The notes: generated from the sequence alone by a model not told the origin. DNA of 64,000 bases from Mariprofundus sp. NF (GCF_013387455.1 NZ_VWNC01000001.1:529887-593886); one strand, 5' to 3'; numbered from the stretch's first letter, positions 10,091 through 19,574 are shown. Numbers and translations are program-made.

Positions 10091-10130
10091 TAAGGCATAA
10101 ATAGTGTGAAGTGAATAGATAGGGGCGAAC

Positions 10131-10646
10131 TTAGCTGTTTTCAAGGGTGTCGCGGACTTTTTTCCAGCTTGCAAGTTTTTGTGTGCGATTCATCGCTGCA
10201 TTGGCAGGGCTTGTAGAGGGCAGCAGGTACTGTTCAATCGTTTGAAATTCCGATGCAAGTGTTGGCAATACCAGTCTGCGATAAAGCTCTTCAGCTTTGC
10301 GCCCGTTAAAGAAGATAGCCCGGATATGCCGGTGTGTTTTGAAGAGTGTCTCGAAATCGTTGGCAACAACCGATTCCATCTTTATCGCACTATCCAGACT
10401 ACCCGGTCTTACACACTGATGTGCCACATCCCACAGTGCCACACCGCTCTCTCTGAGGAGAACCAGTCGCTCTTCATAGGGGAGTGCCGCATCAAAATCG
10501 AACAAGTCTCCCATGATCACCCAGAATGCATTCTGCGGATGTGCATAGTACTCCGCTTTTACAAGAGACTTCACACTCGGCATTGAACCAAGAATAAAAA
10601 CTTTTGCATCTCTGTTTGCAGAATAGGGAAAGCCTCTGTCGATCAT
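10131..10646 (-). CDS. DNA-deoxyinosine glycosylase (hypoxanthine-DNA glycosylase, UDG superfamily)
   Basis: The 171-aa protein matches the hypoxanthine-DNA glycosylase branch of the uracil-DNA glycosylase superfamily, which removes deaminated adenine (hypoxanthine) from DNA for base-excision repair. Family signatures are FILGSMPSVKSL (about residues 17-28), YYAHPQNAFW and, near the C-terminus, LPSTSPANA. It is a single gene, with the small RNA-like locus (10694-10803) immediately upstream on the same strand. Confidence 0.85.
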   Translation of the reverse strand: MIDRGFPYSANRDAKVFILGSMPSVKSLVKAEYYAHPQNAFWVIMGDLFDFDAALPYEERLVLLRESGVALWDVAHQCVRPGSLDSAIKMESVVANDFETLFKTHRHIRAIFFNGRKAEELYRRLVLPTLASEFQTIEQYLLPSTSPANAAMNRTQKLASWKKVRDTLENS

Positions 10647-10693
10647 AAGCGAACCGTTACAGCGAAGTGACCATAGGACAAGGATAAGTGTGA

Positions 10694-10725
10694 AAAGAAA
10701 AAGGGCCCCAGAGAGGGACCCTTTG
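10694..10725 (-). terminator. intrinsic terminator of the small RNA-like locus
   Basis: On the minus strand, CAAAGGGTCC and GGGCCCTTT form a stem with one mismatch, followed by TTTTTCTTTT. It sits about 20 bases after the 14-codon ORF stop and before the glycosylase gene, so the unit ends before the glycosylase. Confidence 0.7.
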
Positions 10726-10745
10726 TTGAACTTTGTCCGGAGGAA

Positions 10746-10790
10746 CTAAGGGAGGGGAGGGAGGGTGTCCGCTCCGGACAGGTCAAACAT
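10746..10790 (-). CDS. 14-residue micro-ORF (possible leader peptide)
   Basis: ATG at 10790 is preceded by GGAGG with an ideal 6-base spacing; the ORF encodes MFDLSGADTLPPLP and stops at TAG. The nine bases carrying the Shine-Dalgarno (10795-10803) are perfectly complementary to nine bases directly after the stop (10737-10745), so the transcript can fold into a stem that encloses the ORF and hides its ribosome site. A terminator follows, and a TATAAT-like element lies upstream near 10850-10860. It could be a leader peptide, a small protein or an sRNA. Translation is unproven. Confidence 0.45.
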   Translation of the reverse strand: MFDLSGADTLPPLP

Positions 10791-10948
10791 TATATTCCTC
10801 CGGTTAGAATCGAATTAATTGACAATGAAAACTTATTAATGATTGATAATATTATAATGGTCTATTCTTGCTCTCTCTAAGGTGTTGTTCTACAGCATGG
10901 ATCAATAGACATTGAATCAACTCCAGTCTTAACTGCTGGCGCACCTGC

Positions 10949-12466
10949 CTAGTGAATAAAATGAAGGCGACCTCGTGAATCACATTCGAAGGTGTAGATG
11001 TCCCAGCGCACAGCTTTTGAGCGCTCCCGCTCAAGGCGCTGTGCAATAATTACACGGCTGCCATCGGTTCGCACATTGATCATGCCATAGTTACTGACAG
11101 AGCGTTCAATCACTTCCAGATGTTTATCCAGCCGTTTCTCAGCGGCATTTTTTTGGGCGGCTGTCGCAGCATAGTCATGAATGATATTCATCTCTTTGTT
11201 GATGTTATCTTTGAGTTCCCGCCTGACAAGATTGGGGTGTTTGATATTTTCATTACCCGATCTGGCAAGCTCAGTGGAGAAGATTAAAGGTCGGTCTGAG
11301 CGGCTGTATTTACCGATAAGTCCCAGAGTATCGGGGCGGGGGTGGGAGTGTGGTTCATTATCTCCACTGGAGATGATCGTCACCAGCGGGTTGGTTGCCT
11401 GCAGGAAGTTTGGCGAAACATGGGCGCTGCCGTGATGGCAGGCTTTGGCTATATCAACCTGAAAATGTTTTCTGCCTTCACTAACCAGGGTTTCCACCTC
11501 TGTGGGTGTTTTTGGGTGCGGGCTTAAACCGGTGTAGTGCTCAAGCAGGTATTCCTGCGACGGCTCATTCAGGTCGCCGCCAAGCAGCATCCTGATATGG
11601 CCAATTTCCAGCAGCAGCACAACCGAATGGCCATTTTTGGTCACGCCGGTATTGCCGATTTTCGGCAGGGCGGTTTTGCCGTTGACCAGTTGCTGGGGAA
11701 CCGGCCCGAGCAGCTTGAGTGTCATGCCACGATTATCATCAGGGCTGTATCCGGGTAGATAGTTGGGTTTTCTCCAGTCGGAACTGGCCAGCATGCCGAT
11801 GATATCGTTGACGCGCCCCGACTCCGCGGCAGTTTTTAACATGTTGGGATACTGGCGCCTGCCGCAGCGCACAGGGCTGTTGGTAATACTCTTTAATTCG
11901 GCCATGCTCTGTACGATGCCGGTAAGGAATTTCTTTTTTCCCTGTTTGCTCTCACTGCCGAGTGTGCTTCTGCCACCGTATACCTGCTCAATAATGGTAT
12001 TATGATACACCGTATCGACATGCACATTGTCATGCTTAAAAAGATCCGAGAAGCCGTAGTAGTGATCCTGATCCGGGTGGCTGATGATAAATGATTCGAA
12101 TTCGAATTTATGAGCAAACTTACCAAAGCGCCAGCGTAGAAAGCGATACATGTTATCGCCTTCACCGGCATCAATGACAATAGCTTTGTCTTCAGGTGTC
12201 TGAATATGACATCCATCGCCCTGACCAATATCGACAAAGTTCACTTCCAGAAGCCGGTTGGTCTGAAGTTTATCCTTTTTAACCCAGCCGTTGCGATGGC
12301 GTGATCGAACCTCAATCCAGTCACCTTCAACTTTAACCACACGTGCCCAATCACCCCAGAGCAGCTGGTTCACTGCCTGTTTAGATTTTTTCCCTACTGC
12401 TGCCTCTTTTGTTTTGAAATGAACAGCAGAGGGATAAGCGATATATACCTGATCATTTACCTGCAT
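10949..12466 (-). CDS. ComEC-like MBL-fold metallohydrolase with N-terminal SH3-like domain
   Basis: The 505-aa cytoplasmic protein has an SH3-like beta domain (about 60 residues from the start; WGDWARVVKVEGDWIEV...GWVKKD) followed by a metallo-beta-lactamase domain of the ComEC/Rec2 type. Metal motifs are VDIGQGDG, HPDQDH and the C-terminal KACHHGS...SSGDN..SHP. Unlike ComEC there are no membrane segments. I chose ATG 12466 (MQVNDQ) because AGGGAG lies 6 bases upstream; a start at 12487 would lack this. It stands alone between A/T-rich spacers. Stand-alone MBL proteins of this type are often accessory or defence-associated, but nothing nearby supports that. Confidence 0.75.
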   Translation of the reverse strand: MQVNDQVYIAYPSAVHFKTKEAAVGKKSKQAVNQLLWGDWARVVKVEGDWIEVRSRHRNGWVKKDKLQTNRLLEVNFVDIGQGDGCHIQTPEDKAIVIDAGEGDNMYRFLRWRFGKFAHKFEFESFIISHPDQDHYYGFSDLFKHDNVHVDTVYHNTIIEQVYGGRSTLGSESKQGKKKFLTGIVQSMAELKSITNSPVRCGRRQYPNMLKTAAESGRVNDIIGMLASSDWRKPNYLPGYSPDDNRGMTLKLLGPVPQQLVNGKTALPKIGNTGVTKNGHSVVLLLEIGHIRMLLGGDLNEPSQEYLLEHYTGLSPHPKTPTEVETLVSEGRKHFQVDIAKACHHGSAHVSPNFLQATNPLVTIISSGDNEPHSHPRPDTLGLIGKYSRSDRPLIFSTELARSGNENIKHPNLVRRELKDNINKEMNIIHDYAATAAQKNAAEKRLDKHLEVIERSVSNYGMINVRTDGSRVIIAQRLERERSKAVRWDIYTFECDSRGRLHFIH

Positions 12467-12590
12467 CTTGAGCTCCCTCTGTAACAAAGCATATCTATGG
12501 TATAGACCACTATTTAGAGGGCGTCAAAAAATGATTTATAGAAATTTGCTAGAGATGAGGACCTGTCCGGCTACTTTTTGCACAGCAGTG

Positions 12591-12992
12591 CTACCAGGTG
12601 ATAGTTACTTTGCGTTTACCCCATTGGCGGGCGGCTTTGATATCACGTCCCATGTAGATGTCGATTTTGCGACTCCAGCGTTTGTTCATCTTATCTTTGA
12701 CCAGAAAGGTACCGGGCAGGCCGTCAATCTTTACCCGCGTATTATGCTTTAAACCCATGCGCAGAAGATCACGCGAGACAGCAATTACCTTCATGCCGGG
12801 TTTGAGACGATCTCCCCATGCGCCGATGGAGGGGTTTCCCTGAGTTTGTGCTTTGACCGAGTTGTAGGCGGTAGCGGTGACCGTGAGTGAGTGGCCGGAC
12901 AGCGAACCGGAGTGGGCAATACTACAGCTTCCCAGTGCAACAAAGAGCATGAGTAAAAAACTGCGCTTAAGTGATATTATCGATTTTCTCAT
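12591..12992 (-). CDS. 3D-domain (MltA/RlpA-type beta-barrel) lipoprotein or secreted protein
   Basis: About 133 residues from ATG 12992. An N-terminal hydrophobic segment ends in a possible lipobox (ALGSC), followed by a 3D domain: VTATAYN, GDRLKPGMKVIAVSRDLL, TRVKIDGLPGTFLVKDKM and the aspartate-containing KIDIYMG. 3D domains are found in lytic transglycosylases and cell-wall hydrolases. A TTG start at 13040 overlapping the upstream gene is possible but would put extra residues ahead of the signal. It is the last gene of the pan/FAD run. Confidence 0.7.
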   Translation of the reverse strand: MRKSIISLKRSFLLMLFVALGSCSIAHSGSLSGHSLTVTATAYNSVKAQTQGNPSIGAWGDRLKPGMKVIAVSRDLLRMGLKHNTRVKIDGLPGTFLVKDKMNKRWSRKIDIYMGRDIKAARQWGKRKVTITW

Positions 12993-13020
12993 AGGGTGAA
13001 GGCTGCCTGAATCGCTGATT

Positions 13021-14634
13021 TTAACTGTGATGCTGCTCAATAATGGCTGCAGCGGCTTTCATGCCATCAACAGCAGCACTGACAATGCCACCGGCATAAC
13101 CGGCACCCTCACCAACAGGGTAAAGACCTTCTATATTGACCGATTGCATCGATTCATTGCGTTCAATGCGGATCGGTGAGCTGGTACGGGTTTCACTGGC
13201 CAGAAGGTTGGCTTCATCAGTAACAAAACCGCGCATCTTGCGATCAAAACCCAACAATCCTTCCGCCAGTGGATTGGCAACCCAGTGTGGCAGCAGCTGC
13301 CAGAGATCGGTAGCTATGGCTTCAGGCTTGAAGCGGGTAGGAGCGAGTTTGCCGGTTGCGCGTCGTTCAACGAAATCGGTGAGGCGCATAGTTGGGGCTG
13401 CATAGTGATCACCCGCTGCTTTGAAGGTGGCAACTTCAAGTTCTCTCTGAAATGCGATGCCCATCAGTGGATCCTCTTTGATGCCGTGACGTGCAATATC
13501 CTCAGGTGTGACCTGCACAACAATGCCGGAGTTGGCCCATTTTCCGCCACGCTTGGCATTACTCATACCATTGACTGCCATGGCTCCACTCTCTGTAGGT
13601 GAGGGTACAATCAGTCCTCCTGGACACATGCAAAAGCTGTAGACGCCACGTTGACCAAGATGTTTGTCGGCCACCTGATGGGTCAGTGAATATTCAGCAG
13701 CAGAGAGTTTGGCATGACCGGCTCTGTTGCCGAACTGGATGGCATCGATCAGGGCTTGCGGGTGTTCGGCACGAACGCCGACAGCGAAGGCCTTGGCCTC
13801 CATTTTGATGCCGAGCTGTTGCAGCCGTTTAAAGGTATCACGGGCCGAGTGGCCGGTAGCAAGAATCACATGATCCGCGCTGATTTCATCACCGCTGTCT
13901 GTGCGCACACCGTAAACTTTCCCATTTTCAATGAGCAGATCATCGACACGAGTCTCAAAGCGGTAATCGACACCCAGTTCAAGCAGGTGGTTGCGCATAT
14001 TGCGCACGATGCGAACCAGTTTATCAGTGCCCAGATGCGGATGCGCATCAATGAGAATATCTTCTCTGGCACCGAAACGGACGAACTCGGCCAGTACCCA
14101 GCGCAGGAAGGGGTGTTTGATGCGGGTATAGAGTTTGCCATCGGTATAGGTGCCTGCACCGCCTTCACCGAAGCAGATGTTACTCTCAGTATCAAGTTCA
14201 CCACGAGAGCGCAGGCGACCGATATCACGCATGCGCGTCTCCACCGGTTTGCCACGTTCCAGCAGGGTGACGCGGATACCGGATTCAGCCAGTGCCAGGG
14301 CAGCAAAGAGACCGGCCGGGCCAGCTCCGATGATTACAGCATGATGCTGCGCAGTAACCTTTCTGGTGAAAACTTCCGGTCGTGGCGGGGAGAGGGTGGA
14401 GTGTTCAAGTTTGCGGCAGTTGTTGGGTAGCGGATCGATGATTTGATCGACCTCAATCTCATAACTGCAGACAAAATGGATGTTCGTTTTTTTGCGCGCA
14501 TCGATGGCACGGCGTGAACAGGTCGATGATAAAATCGCCTCTACAGTCAGATTCAACTGCTGCGCAATGCGGCGGGTTACGCTCGAATCACTCTCATCAA
14601 GTCCGACCTCAATATTGGAAATGGCATAAAGCAC
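13021..14634 (-). CDS. NAD(P)/FAD-dependent oxidoreductase (COG2509 type)
   Basis: The 537-aa flavoprotein belongs to the uncharacterised FAD-dependent dehydrogenase family. It has an N-terminal extension of about 90 residues (IEVGLDESD, RRAIDARKK typical of the family), the dinucleotide-binding GAGPAGLFAALALAESG, a glycine-rich FGEGGAGTYTDGKL stretch, a second ATGHSARDTF motif and a C-terminal VGEGAGYAGGIVSAA FAD-contact motif. The substrate is unknown. It follows panD by 13 bases, in the same direction. Confidence 0.8.
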   Translation of the reverse strand: MLYAISNIEVGLDESDSSVTRRIAQQLNLTVEAILSSTCSRRAIDARKKTNIHFVCSYEIEVDQIIDPLPNNCRKLEHSTLSPPRPEVFTRKVTAQHHAVIIGAGPAGLFAALALAESGIRVTLLERGKPVETRMRDIGRLRSRGELDTESNICFGEGGAGTYTDGKLYTRIKHPFLRWVLAEFVRFGAREDILIDAHPHLGTDKLVRIVRNMRNHLLELGVDYRFETRVDDLLIENGKVYGVRTDSGDEISADHVILATGHSARDTFKRLQQLGIKMEAKAFAVGVRAEHPQALIDAIQFGNRAGHAKLSAAEYSLTHQVADKHLGQRGVYSFCMCPGGLIVPSPTESGAMAVNGMSNAKRGGKWANSGIVVQVTPEDIARHGIKEDPLMGIAFQRELEVATFKAAGDHYAAPTMRLTDFVERRATGKLAPTRFKPEAIATDLWQLLPHWVANPLAEGLLGFDRKMRGFVTDEANLLASETRTSSPIRIERNESMQSVNIEGLYPVGEGAGYAGGIVSAAVDGMKAAAAIIEQHHS

Positions 14635-14647
14635 TTAGAGCGGCTGC

Positions 14648-15025
14648 TCAGACTGCTGCAAGGTGACCATGGCTGGTGTGGGTGATGGCGTTGTCGCCAT
14701 TCACATAGACCAGTGCCGGATTGAAGTGTTCAGCCTCTTTGGCTTCCAGTTCAGCGTAGGTGCAGATGATCAGCAGATCACCGGGGCTGGCTTTATGAGC
14801 GGCAGCACCATTAACACCGATGGTGCCGGAACCGCGAGGAGCGGTGATGGCGTAGGTGGTGAAACGTTCGCCATTATTCACATTATAAATATGCAGCTGT
14901 TCAAAGGGCAGGATATTGGCCTGATCCATCAGATTCAGGTCGATGGCGCAGGAGCCTTCATAATCAAGCTCAGCGTGTGTCACGGTGGCGCGGTGAATTT
15001 TGGATTTCAGCATAGTCAATTTCAT
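14648..15025 (-). CDS. panD: aspartate 1-decarboxylase
   Basis: The 125-aa proenzyme converts L-aspartate to beta-alanine for pantothenate synthesis. The self-cleavage site Gly24-Ser25 (YEGSC) that generates the pyruvoyl cofactor is intact, as are the [12 protein letters not shown] and [11 protein letters not shown] core segments. The start overlaps the panC stop by 4 bp, so panB-panC-panD are translationally coupled. Confidence 0.95.
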   Translation of the reverse strand: MKLTMLKSKIHRATVTHAELDYEGSCAIDLNLMDQANILPFEQLHIYNVNNGERFTTYAITAPRGSGTIGVNGAAAHKASPGDLLIICTYAELEAKEAEHFNPALVYVNGDNAITHTSHGHLAAV

Positions 15026-15882
15026 GGGGTTACTCCATCTGTAGCCAGGGGCAGCGGCATATTATCGATCAGGCGTGTGTTGCCGACGTTGGCGGCAATA
15101 AAAGCGCGGGCCGGTTGTCTGTTGAGTTTACGTTTCATCTTGAGAGAGGCTGCACTGCGGATATCAAGGTAGTCCGGTGTAATGCCGGCGTTATGCAGTA
15201 TTCTGGTCGCGACAGCTTTCACCGCTTCGATATCGGACTCTCCGCTGGCAGCCATCTTCTGCATGGCAATAAGCGATTTAGAGATGGCCAGAGCAACCGT
15301 CCTGTCACCACCTGAGAGATAGCGGTTGCGACTGCTCAGCGCCAGCCCGTCAGACTCGCGCAGGGTAGGGCAGCCAATGATCTCAATGGCCATCTGCAGA
15401 TCGGAAACCATGCGTTTGATAATTGCCAGCTGCTGCCAGTCCTTCTCTCCGAAGATGGCGATATCGGGCTGCACAATATTGAAGAGGATATTCACAACGG
15501 TGACCACACCATCAAAATGGCCGGGGCGAGATGCCCCGCAGAGGCACTCCGATAGCTTGGTTGCTTTCAGGGTGACTTTCGGGCCACTCTTCGGATAGAG
15601 GGTGGTGGGATGAAAGATGAAATCAACACCAGCTTCGGCGCACAGTTTGGCATCGTTTTCAAAGGTGCGCGGGTAGCGATCCAGATCCTCGTTGGGGCCG
15701 AACTGCAACGGATTAACATAGATACTGACAACCACGATATCAGCCATCTGCCTGGCCTTGCGGATCAGGCTTAAATGCCCCTCATGCAGGCAGCCCATGG
15801 TTGGCACAAAGGCAATGGTTTTAGAGCCGCGCAGCGATTTAAGCTGACGGCGGATTTCGGCTGCGGTGTTGGCTACTCTCAT
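15022..15882 (-). CDS. panC: pantothenate synthetase (pantoate-beta-alanine ligase)
   Basis: The 286-aa ligase joins pantoate and beta-alanine using ATP. It shows the nucleotidyltransferase HIGH-like motif in [17 protein letters not shown], the pantoate-binding [15 protein letters not shown] segment and the KMSKS-equivalent [10 protein letters not shown]. It overlaps panB and panD by 4 bp on either side. Confidence 0.95.
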   Translation of the reverse strand: MRVANTAAEIRRQLKSLRGSKTIAFVPTMGCLHEGHLSLIRKARQMADIVVVSIYVNPLQFGPNEDLDRYPRTFENDAKLCAEAGVDFIFHPTTLYPKSGPKVTLKATKLSECLCGASRPGHFDGVVTVVNILFNIVQPDIAIFGEKDWQQLAIIKRMVSDLQMAIEIIGCPTLRESDGLALSSRNRYLSGGDRTVALAISKSLIAMQKMAASGESDIEAVKAVATRILHNAGITPDYLDIRSAASLKMKRKLNRQPARAFIAANVGNTRLIDNMPLPLATDGVTP

Positions 15883-16667
15883 TTCGGAAACTGACCGGAT
15901 TTAACATCGGCGCTCCAGCGGGCAATGGCGTCAGACATTACTTTGCGCACATCGGCATAGGCCGGAGCAAATGGCGGATTGGATTCGGAGATACCGACCA
16001 GATCATTGAAGACCAGTACCTGGGCATCACACTCGGCACTTGCACCGATGCCAACCGTTGGAATCTCCACATGCGAGGTGATGGCGGTTGCCAGCTCAGC
16101 AGGGATATTCTCCAGCACCAGTGCCACAGCACCGGCTTCAGTCACGGCTCTGGCATCGGCAATCAACTGCGCCTGTTCACTCTCGCTCTTGCCGCGTTTG
16201 CCATAGGAGCCGAACTTCTTCACCGATTGCGGGGTAAGTCCGATATGGGCAACCACAGCGATACCGCGCTCAGCCAGAAAACGGATGGTTTCGGCCATAT
16301 GCAGGCCGCCCTCGATTTTCACCGCATCACAGCCGCTCTCCTGCAGAACACGAACGCTGGAGTCAAAGGCCTGCTCAGCAGATCTCTGATAGCTGCCAAA
16401 GGGGAGATCGCAGACCACCCATGCAAACTTGCGGCCGCGTACAACAGCGGAGGTATGGTGAATCATCTGATCAAGGGTAACGGGAAGGGTGGAGTCGTAG
16501 CCAAGGGATACCATGCCAAGGGAGTCGCCAACCAGCAGCACTTCGGCTCCGGCCATCTCGGCGATGGCGGCTGATGTCGCATCAGTAGCGGTCAGCCATA
16601 CACTTTTTTCGTCACGCTGCTTGGCGCGCAAAAGCGTCGCTGCGGTGACAGGTTTGGTTATAGTCAT
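15879..16667 (-). CDS. panB: 3-methyl-2-oxobutanoate hydroxymethyltransferase
   Basis: The 262-aa enzyme makes ketopantoate from 2-oxoisovalerate and methylenetetrahydrofolate, the first step of pantothenate synthesis. Signatures include VLLVGDSLGMVSLGYDSTLPVT, KIEGG, HIGLTPQS and GIGASAECDAQVLVFNDLVG. It heads the panBCD operon, 140 bases downstream of the deoxynucleoside kinase gene. Confidence 0.95.
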   Translation of the reverse strand: MTITKPVTAATLLRAKQRDEKSVWLTATDATSAAIAEMAGAEVLLVGDSLGMVSLGYDSTLPVTLDQMIHHTSAVVRGRKFAWVVCDLPFGSYQRSAEQAFDSSVRVLQESGCDAVKIEGGLHMAETIRFLAERGIAVVAHIGLTPQSVKKFGSYGKRGKSESEQAQLIADARAVTEAGAVALVLENIPAELATAITSHVEIPTVGIGASAECDAQVLVFNDLVGISESNPPFAPAYADVRKVMSDAIARWSADVKSGQFPK

Positions 16668-16807
16668 CTCATTCCTTTCTGCTTCGGTCCGCCTCGTAAA
16701 AGGGTAGGTACCGTCTTTCAGGATGTGCGAAATATATATGTTGCTGGCTTACAATGCTAATAGAGCTCGAATTAGTCTGTTTGTAACTGTAATTGTTAAG
16801 CAGGTTT

Positions 16808-17479
16808 CTAGCTGTAATCGGCCCAGAACTCGTTGTGGGATTGCATGTTGCCGATGCGCTCGATCAGGGCATCGATTGTCTCATCCTGATCGGCAAAGTT
16901 CATGCGGTCGGTCTGTACGATCAGCAGGGGTGTCTCCTGATAGTGGAAGAAATATTGATCGTAAGCGCTCATCACCTTCTGAAGGTAGTCAGAGTTGATA
17001 CCGCGCTCCATCGGGCGGTTGCGGCCCCTAATACGCTCCATAATCACACGCGGATTGGATTGCAGGTAGATCACCAGATCGGGTTTGTAGATATCGATAG
17101 CTACAAGCTTAGCGACCTGCTCATAGAGAGCCAGCTCCTCATCGGAGAGGGTGACTGTGGCAAACAGATGATCCTTGGCGAAGATAAAATCACTGACAAC
17201 ACCCTGTGTGAAGAGATCCTGCTGATGCAGCGATTGCCACTGTTTCAGACGTGAAAAGAGAAAGGAGAGCTGAACAGAGAGGGCGTGGCGGGAGGGGTCC
17301 TGATAGAAGAGTTCGATAAACGGATTGTCATCGACCTGTTCGAAAAAAGTGGTGCTACCGAGCTTGTCGGCAAGTTTTTGGGTCAGCGTGGTTTTACCAA
17401 CGCCGATGGCTCCCTCAATGGCGATATGACACTGATCCAGTGGCCTCTTGCCAAAACGCTTGTCCATCAGTGTTACCAT
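16808..17479 (-). CDS. deoxynucleoside kinase
   Basis: The 223-aa kinase has a P-loop IEGAIGVGKTT (residues 21-31), the substrate-region FEQVDDNPFIELFYQDP, a VSDFIFAKDHLF segment corresponding to the family ERS/D..F motif, and the RxRGRxRxxE lid (RIRGRNRPME). It probably phosphorylates deoxyadenosine/deoxyguanosine or related nucleosides. It overlaps folK by 7 bp, an arrangement seen in other proteobacteria. MDKRFG at residue 5 is an alternative start. Confidence 0.85.
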   Translation of the reverse strand: MVTLMDKRFGKRPLDQCHIAIEGAIGVGKTTLTQKLADKLGSTTFFEQVDDNPFIELFYQDPSRHALSVQLSFLFSRLKQWQSLHQQDLFTQGVVSDFIFAKDHLFATVTLSDEELALYEQVAKLVAIDIYKPDLVIYLQSNPRVIMERIRGRNRPMERGINSDYLQKVMSAYDQYFFHYQETPLLIVQTDRMNFADQDETIDALIERIGNMQSHNEFWADYS

Positions 17480-17970
17480 GCTTCCCCCTCAGGTAGTGGC
17501 GATTCGCCAGCCGCGATGATCTTCTCCAATCCTTCGGCTGCACTCAGCTTCAGCTGTGGATGTTGCCACTCCGGAGCCAGATCGCAAAGAGGGCGTAACA
17601 CAAACTGACGCTCAAACATCAACGGGTGCGGCACAGAAAGTCTTTCCAAACTGATGATCTCCTGCTCAATGGCAACGATATCGAGATCAAGGGTGCGTGC
17701 TCCCCAATGCTCTTTGCGCTCTCTACCGTGCGCCAACTCAATGGCCTGTAGTGCATCAAGCAGCTCAATCGGCTGCATCTCCGTTGCAATGGCAATGACG
17801 GCGTTCAGGTAGTCGGGTTGTCCGGCAGGCCCGATAGCCGGGGTGCGGTAGCGTTTTGATGATTCAGTTACGCGTGTGTCGGGCAGTGCTGCAATCATGC
17901 TGCGGGCAGAGATGAAGGCGGCTTTAACGTCACCGAGATTGCCGCCAAGGGCGATATAAACAGTTGTCAT
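17473..17970 (-). CDS. folK: 6-hydroxymethyl-7,8-dihydropterin pyrophosphokinase
   Basis: The 165-aa enzyme transfers pyrophosphate from ATP to hydroxymethyldihydropterin in folate biosynthesis. It shows the N-terminal YIALGGNLGD, the HWGARTLDLDIV signature and VPHPLMFERQFVLRPLCDL. It overlaps ggt by 4 bp upstream and the kinase gene by 7 bp downstream. Confidence 0.93.
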   Translation of the reverse strand: MTTVYIALGGNLGDVKAAFISARSMIAALPDTRVTESSKRYRTPAIGPAGQPDYLNAVIAIATEMQPIELLDALQAIELAHGRERKEHWGARTLDLDIVAIEQEIISLERLSVPHPLMFERQFVLRPLCDLAPEWQHPQLKLSAAEGLEKIIAAGESPLPEGEAW

Positions 17971-19574
17971 GCGAAAGCGATGGCGCCGCCACGGCGGGGA
18001 TCGCCGCAGCCATGCATATTGCCGGTTGCGGAGCGGGTGATGGCGTGAACACCACCGAAATAGACACTCTGACTCTGCCAGTCGCGTAGTTTCCAGCCCA
18101 TCTGCATCAGCAACTCCCGCTCATGATCATTGAGGAATCCCGGTTCAATATCGAGTTGGTCGCCTTCGTTGTGCAGGCGCGGTGCATGCACAGCCGATTC
18201 AACATCTTGACCAAGCAGTTGATAGCGCAGTAGTGCTTGCAGAATAGCTCCACGCAGACGATTGGAGCCGCCGCTACCAAGTACCAGTGCGGGTTTGTCG
18301 TGCTCAAGGAATATTGAAGGAGCCATCATCGAGGAGAGTGTGGCACCACCGGGCAGGGCGTGGAAGCCCAGCGGATTGATATCCTCCTCTCCCAGCATGT
18401 TGTTCAGGTGAATGCCGGTGCCGGGCACAACAATGCCTGAGCCCTCACCATTGCTGCTGGTCATCGAGACGGCCAGTCCATCTTTGTCGATGACGCTGAT
18501 GTGGGTGGTGCTGCCGTGGCGATTGTCAGGTTCTTTTGATTTTTCATCACCGATGCCCAGAAAACGTTCGCTGATTCTGGCAGCTGCTTTTTCAAGATGG
18601 TCGGGTTCAAACATCTGCTGCGTGATTTCAGGATCGTGGATGCGGGAGTCAAAACCCTCCCGGCGCAACAGGCTTGCCGCGCGCAGTCCTTCAGCGACCA
18701 GAACCGGCCACGGCAGGCCTGATGTCTCATGGTTTTGATAGAGGTGATCGAGCATGGTGGCTGCAAAACCGATGAGCAGGCCACCTGAGCTGGGGGGTGG
18801 ATTGGTCAGCAGTGTGCCGCCAAGTAGATCGATGCTCAGAGGTTTGCGTTCAAACACCTGTCTGGCTCGCATATCCTCCATGCCGAGCAGCCCATAGGGG
18901 GAGCAGCTTTTAACAATCTCTTTGGCCAGATCACCGTGATACATCTCATCGATGCCTTCGATCGTTAACATCTCCAGCGTATTGGCCAGATCAGGGTTGC
19001 GGAAGGATTCACCCTCGCGCCATAACTCTTCTGAACTATCCCCAATCCTCATCGGTCTGTGCAGTGCTCTGCATGCATCGGTGTCGGTGAGAATAGGGGT
19101 GAGAAGTTTGATAAATGAGGCTTGCAGCTGATTCAGGCGGATGCCGCTTCTGGCTGCATCCAGACCCGGTGCCAGCACCTCCGATAGCGGTAGTTTGCCA
19201 TGCACCTTGTGGGCATGAAACAGCATCGCCAGCAGTGACGGGGTTCCGACCGAAGCCTGACCGATATGAAAGGTTTGCACGGTATCACCAAAATCGATCG
19301 GTACCGCTTTCAGTTCAGGCTGGATACCGGTCAGTGCTTTACCAAACGGCATACGGGCAAAACCGTCATAGAGGGTGGCGCGGCTGGTGGAGTCGGCGAC
19401 CAGCATAAAACCGCCACCTCCGGCGGCAGTGAGAACAGGTTCAGCAATAAATGATGTGGTGATGGCAGCAATGGCGGCATCAACGGCATTGCCACCGGCA
19501 TTAAGAGTGAGTGCACCCGCTTCAGCAGTGGCCGGATGACCAGCGGCTACAATCCCGCGACTGTTTCCGCTCAT
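17967..19574 (-). CDS. ggt: gamma-glutamyltransferase
   Basis: The 535-aa protein is an N-terminal-nucleophile gamma-glutamyltransferase acting on glutathione-type substrates. The autoprocessing/catalytic Thr lies in HGSTTHISVID (about residue 355), splitting the chain into large and small subunits; GSGGSNRLRGA-type small-subunit residues follow. No signal peptide is visible at the N-terminus (MSGNSRGIVAAGHPAT), whereas many homologues are periplasmic, so it may be cytoplasmic. It overlaps the SPOR and folK genes by 4 bp each. Confidence 0.88.
   Translation of the reverse strand: MSGNSRGIVAAGHPATAEAGALTLNAGGNAVDAAIAAITTSFIAEPVLTAAGGGGFMLVADSTSRATLYDGFARMPFGKALTGIQPELKAVPIDFGDTVQTFHIGQASVGTPSLLAMLFHAHKVHGKLPLSEVLAPGLDAARSGIRLNQLQASFIKLLTPILTDTDACRALHRPMRIGDSSEELWREGESFRNPDLANTLEMLTIEGIDEMYHGDLAKEIVKSCSPYGLLGMEDMRARQVFERKPLSIDLLGGTLLTNPPPSSGGLLIGFAATMLDHLYQNHETSGLPWPVLVAEGLRAASLLRREGFDSRIHDPEITQQMFEPDHLEKAAARISERFLGIGDEKSKEPDNRHGSTTHISVIDKDGLAVSMTSSNGEGSGIVVPGTGIHLNNMLGEEDINPLGFHALPGGATLSSMMAPSIFLEHDKPALVLGSGGSNRLRGAILQALLRYQLLGQDVESAVHAPRLHNEGDQLDIEPGFLNDHERELLMQMGWKLRDWQSQSVYFGGVHAITRSATGNMHGCGDPRRGGAIAFA

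Noticed and set aside
10852..11046. Small minus-strand ORF overlapping the MBL gene end
   Set aside because: Overlaps the real gene's 3' end and lacks a convincing ribosome site.
13714..14430. A 238-codon plus-strand ORF antisense to the FAD oxidoreductase
   Set aside because: No family resemblance and it is fully inside a conserved gene.
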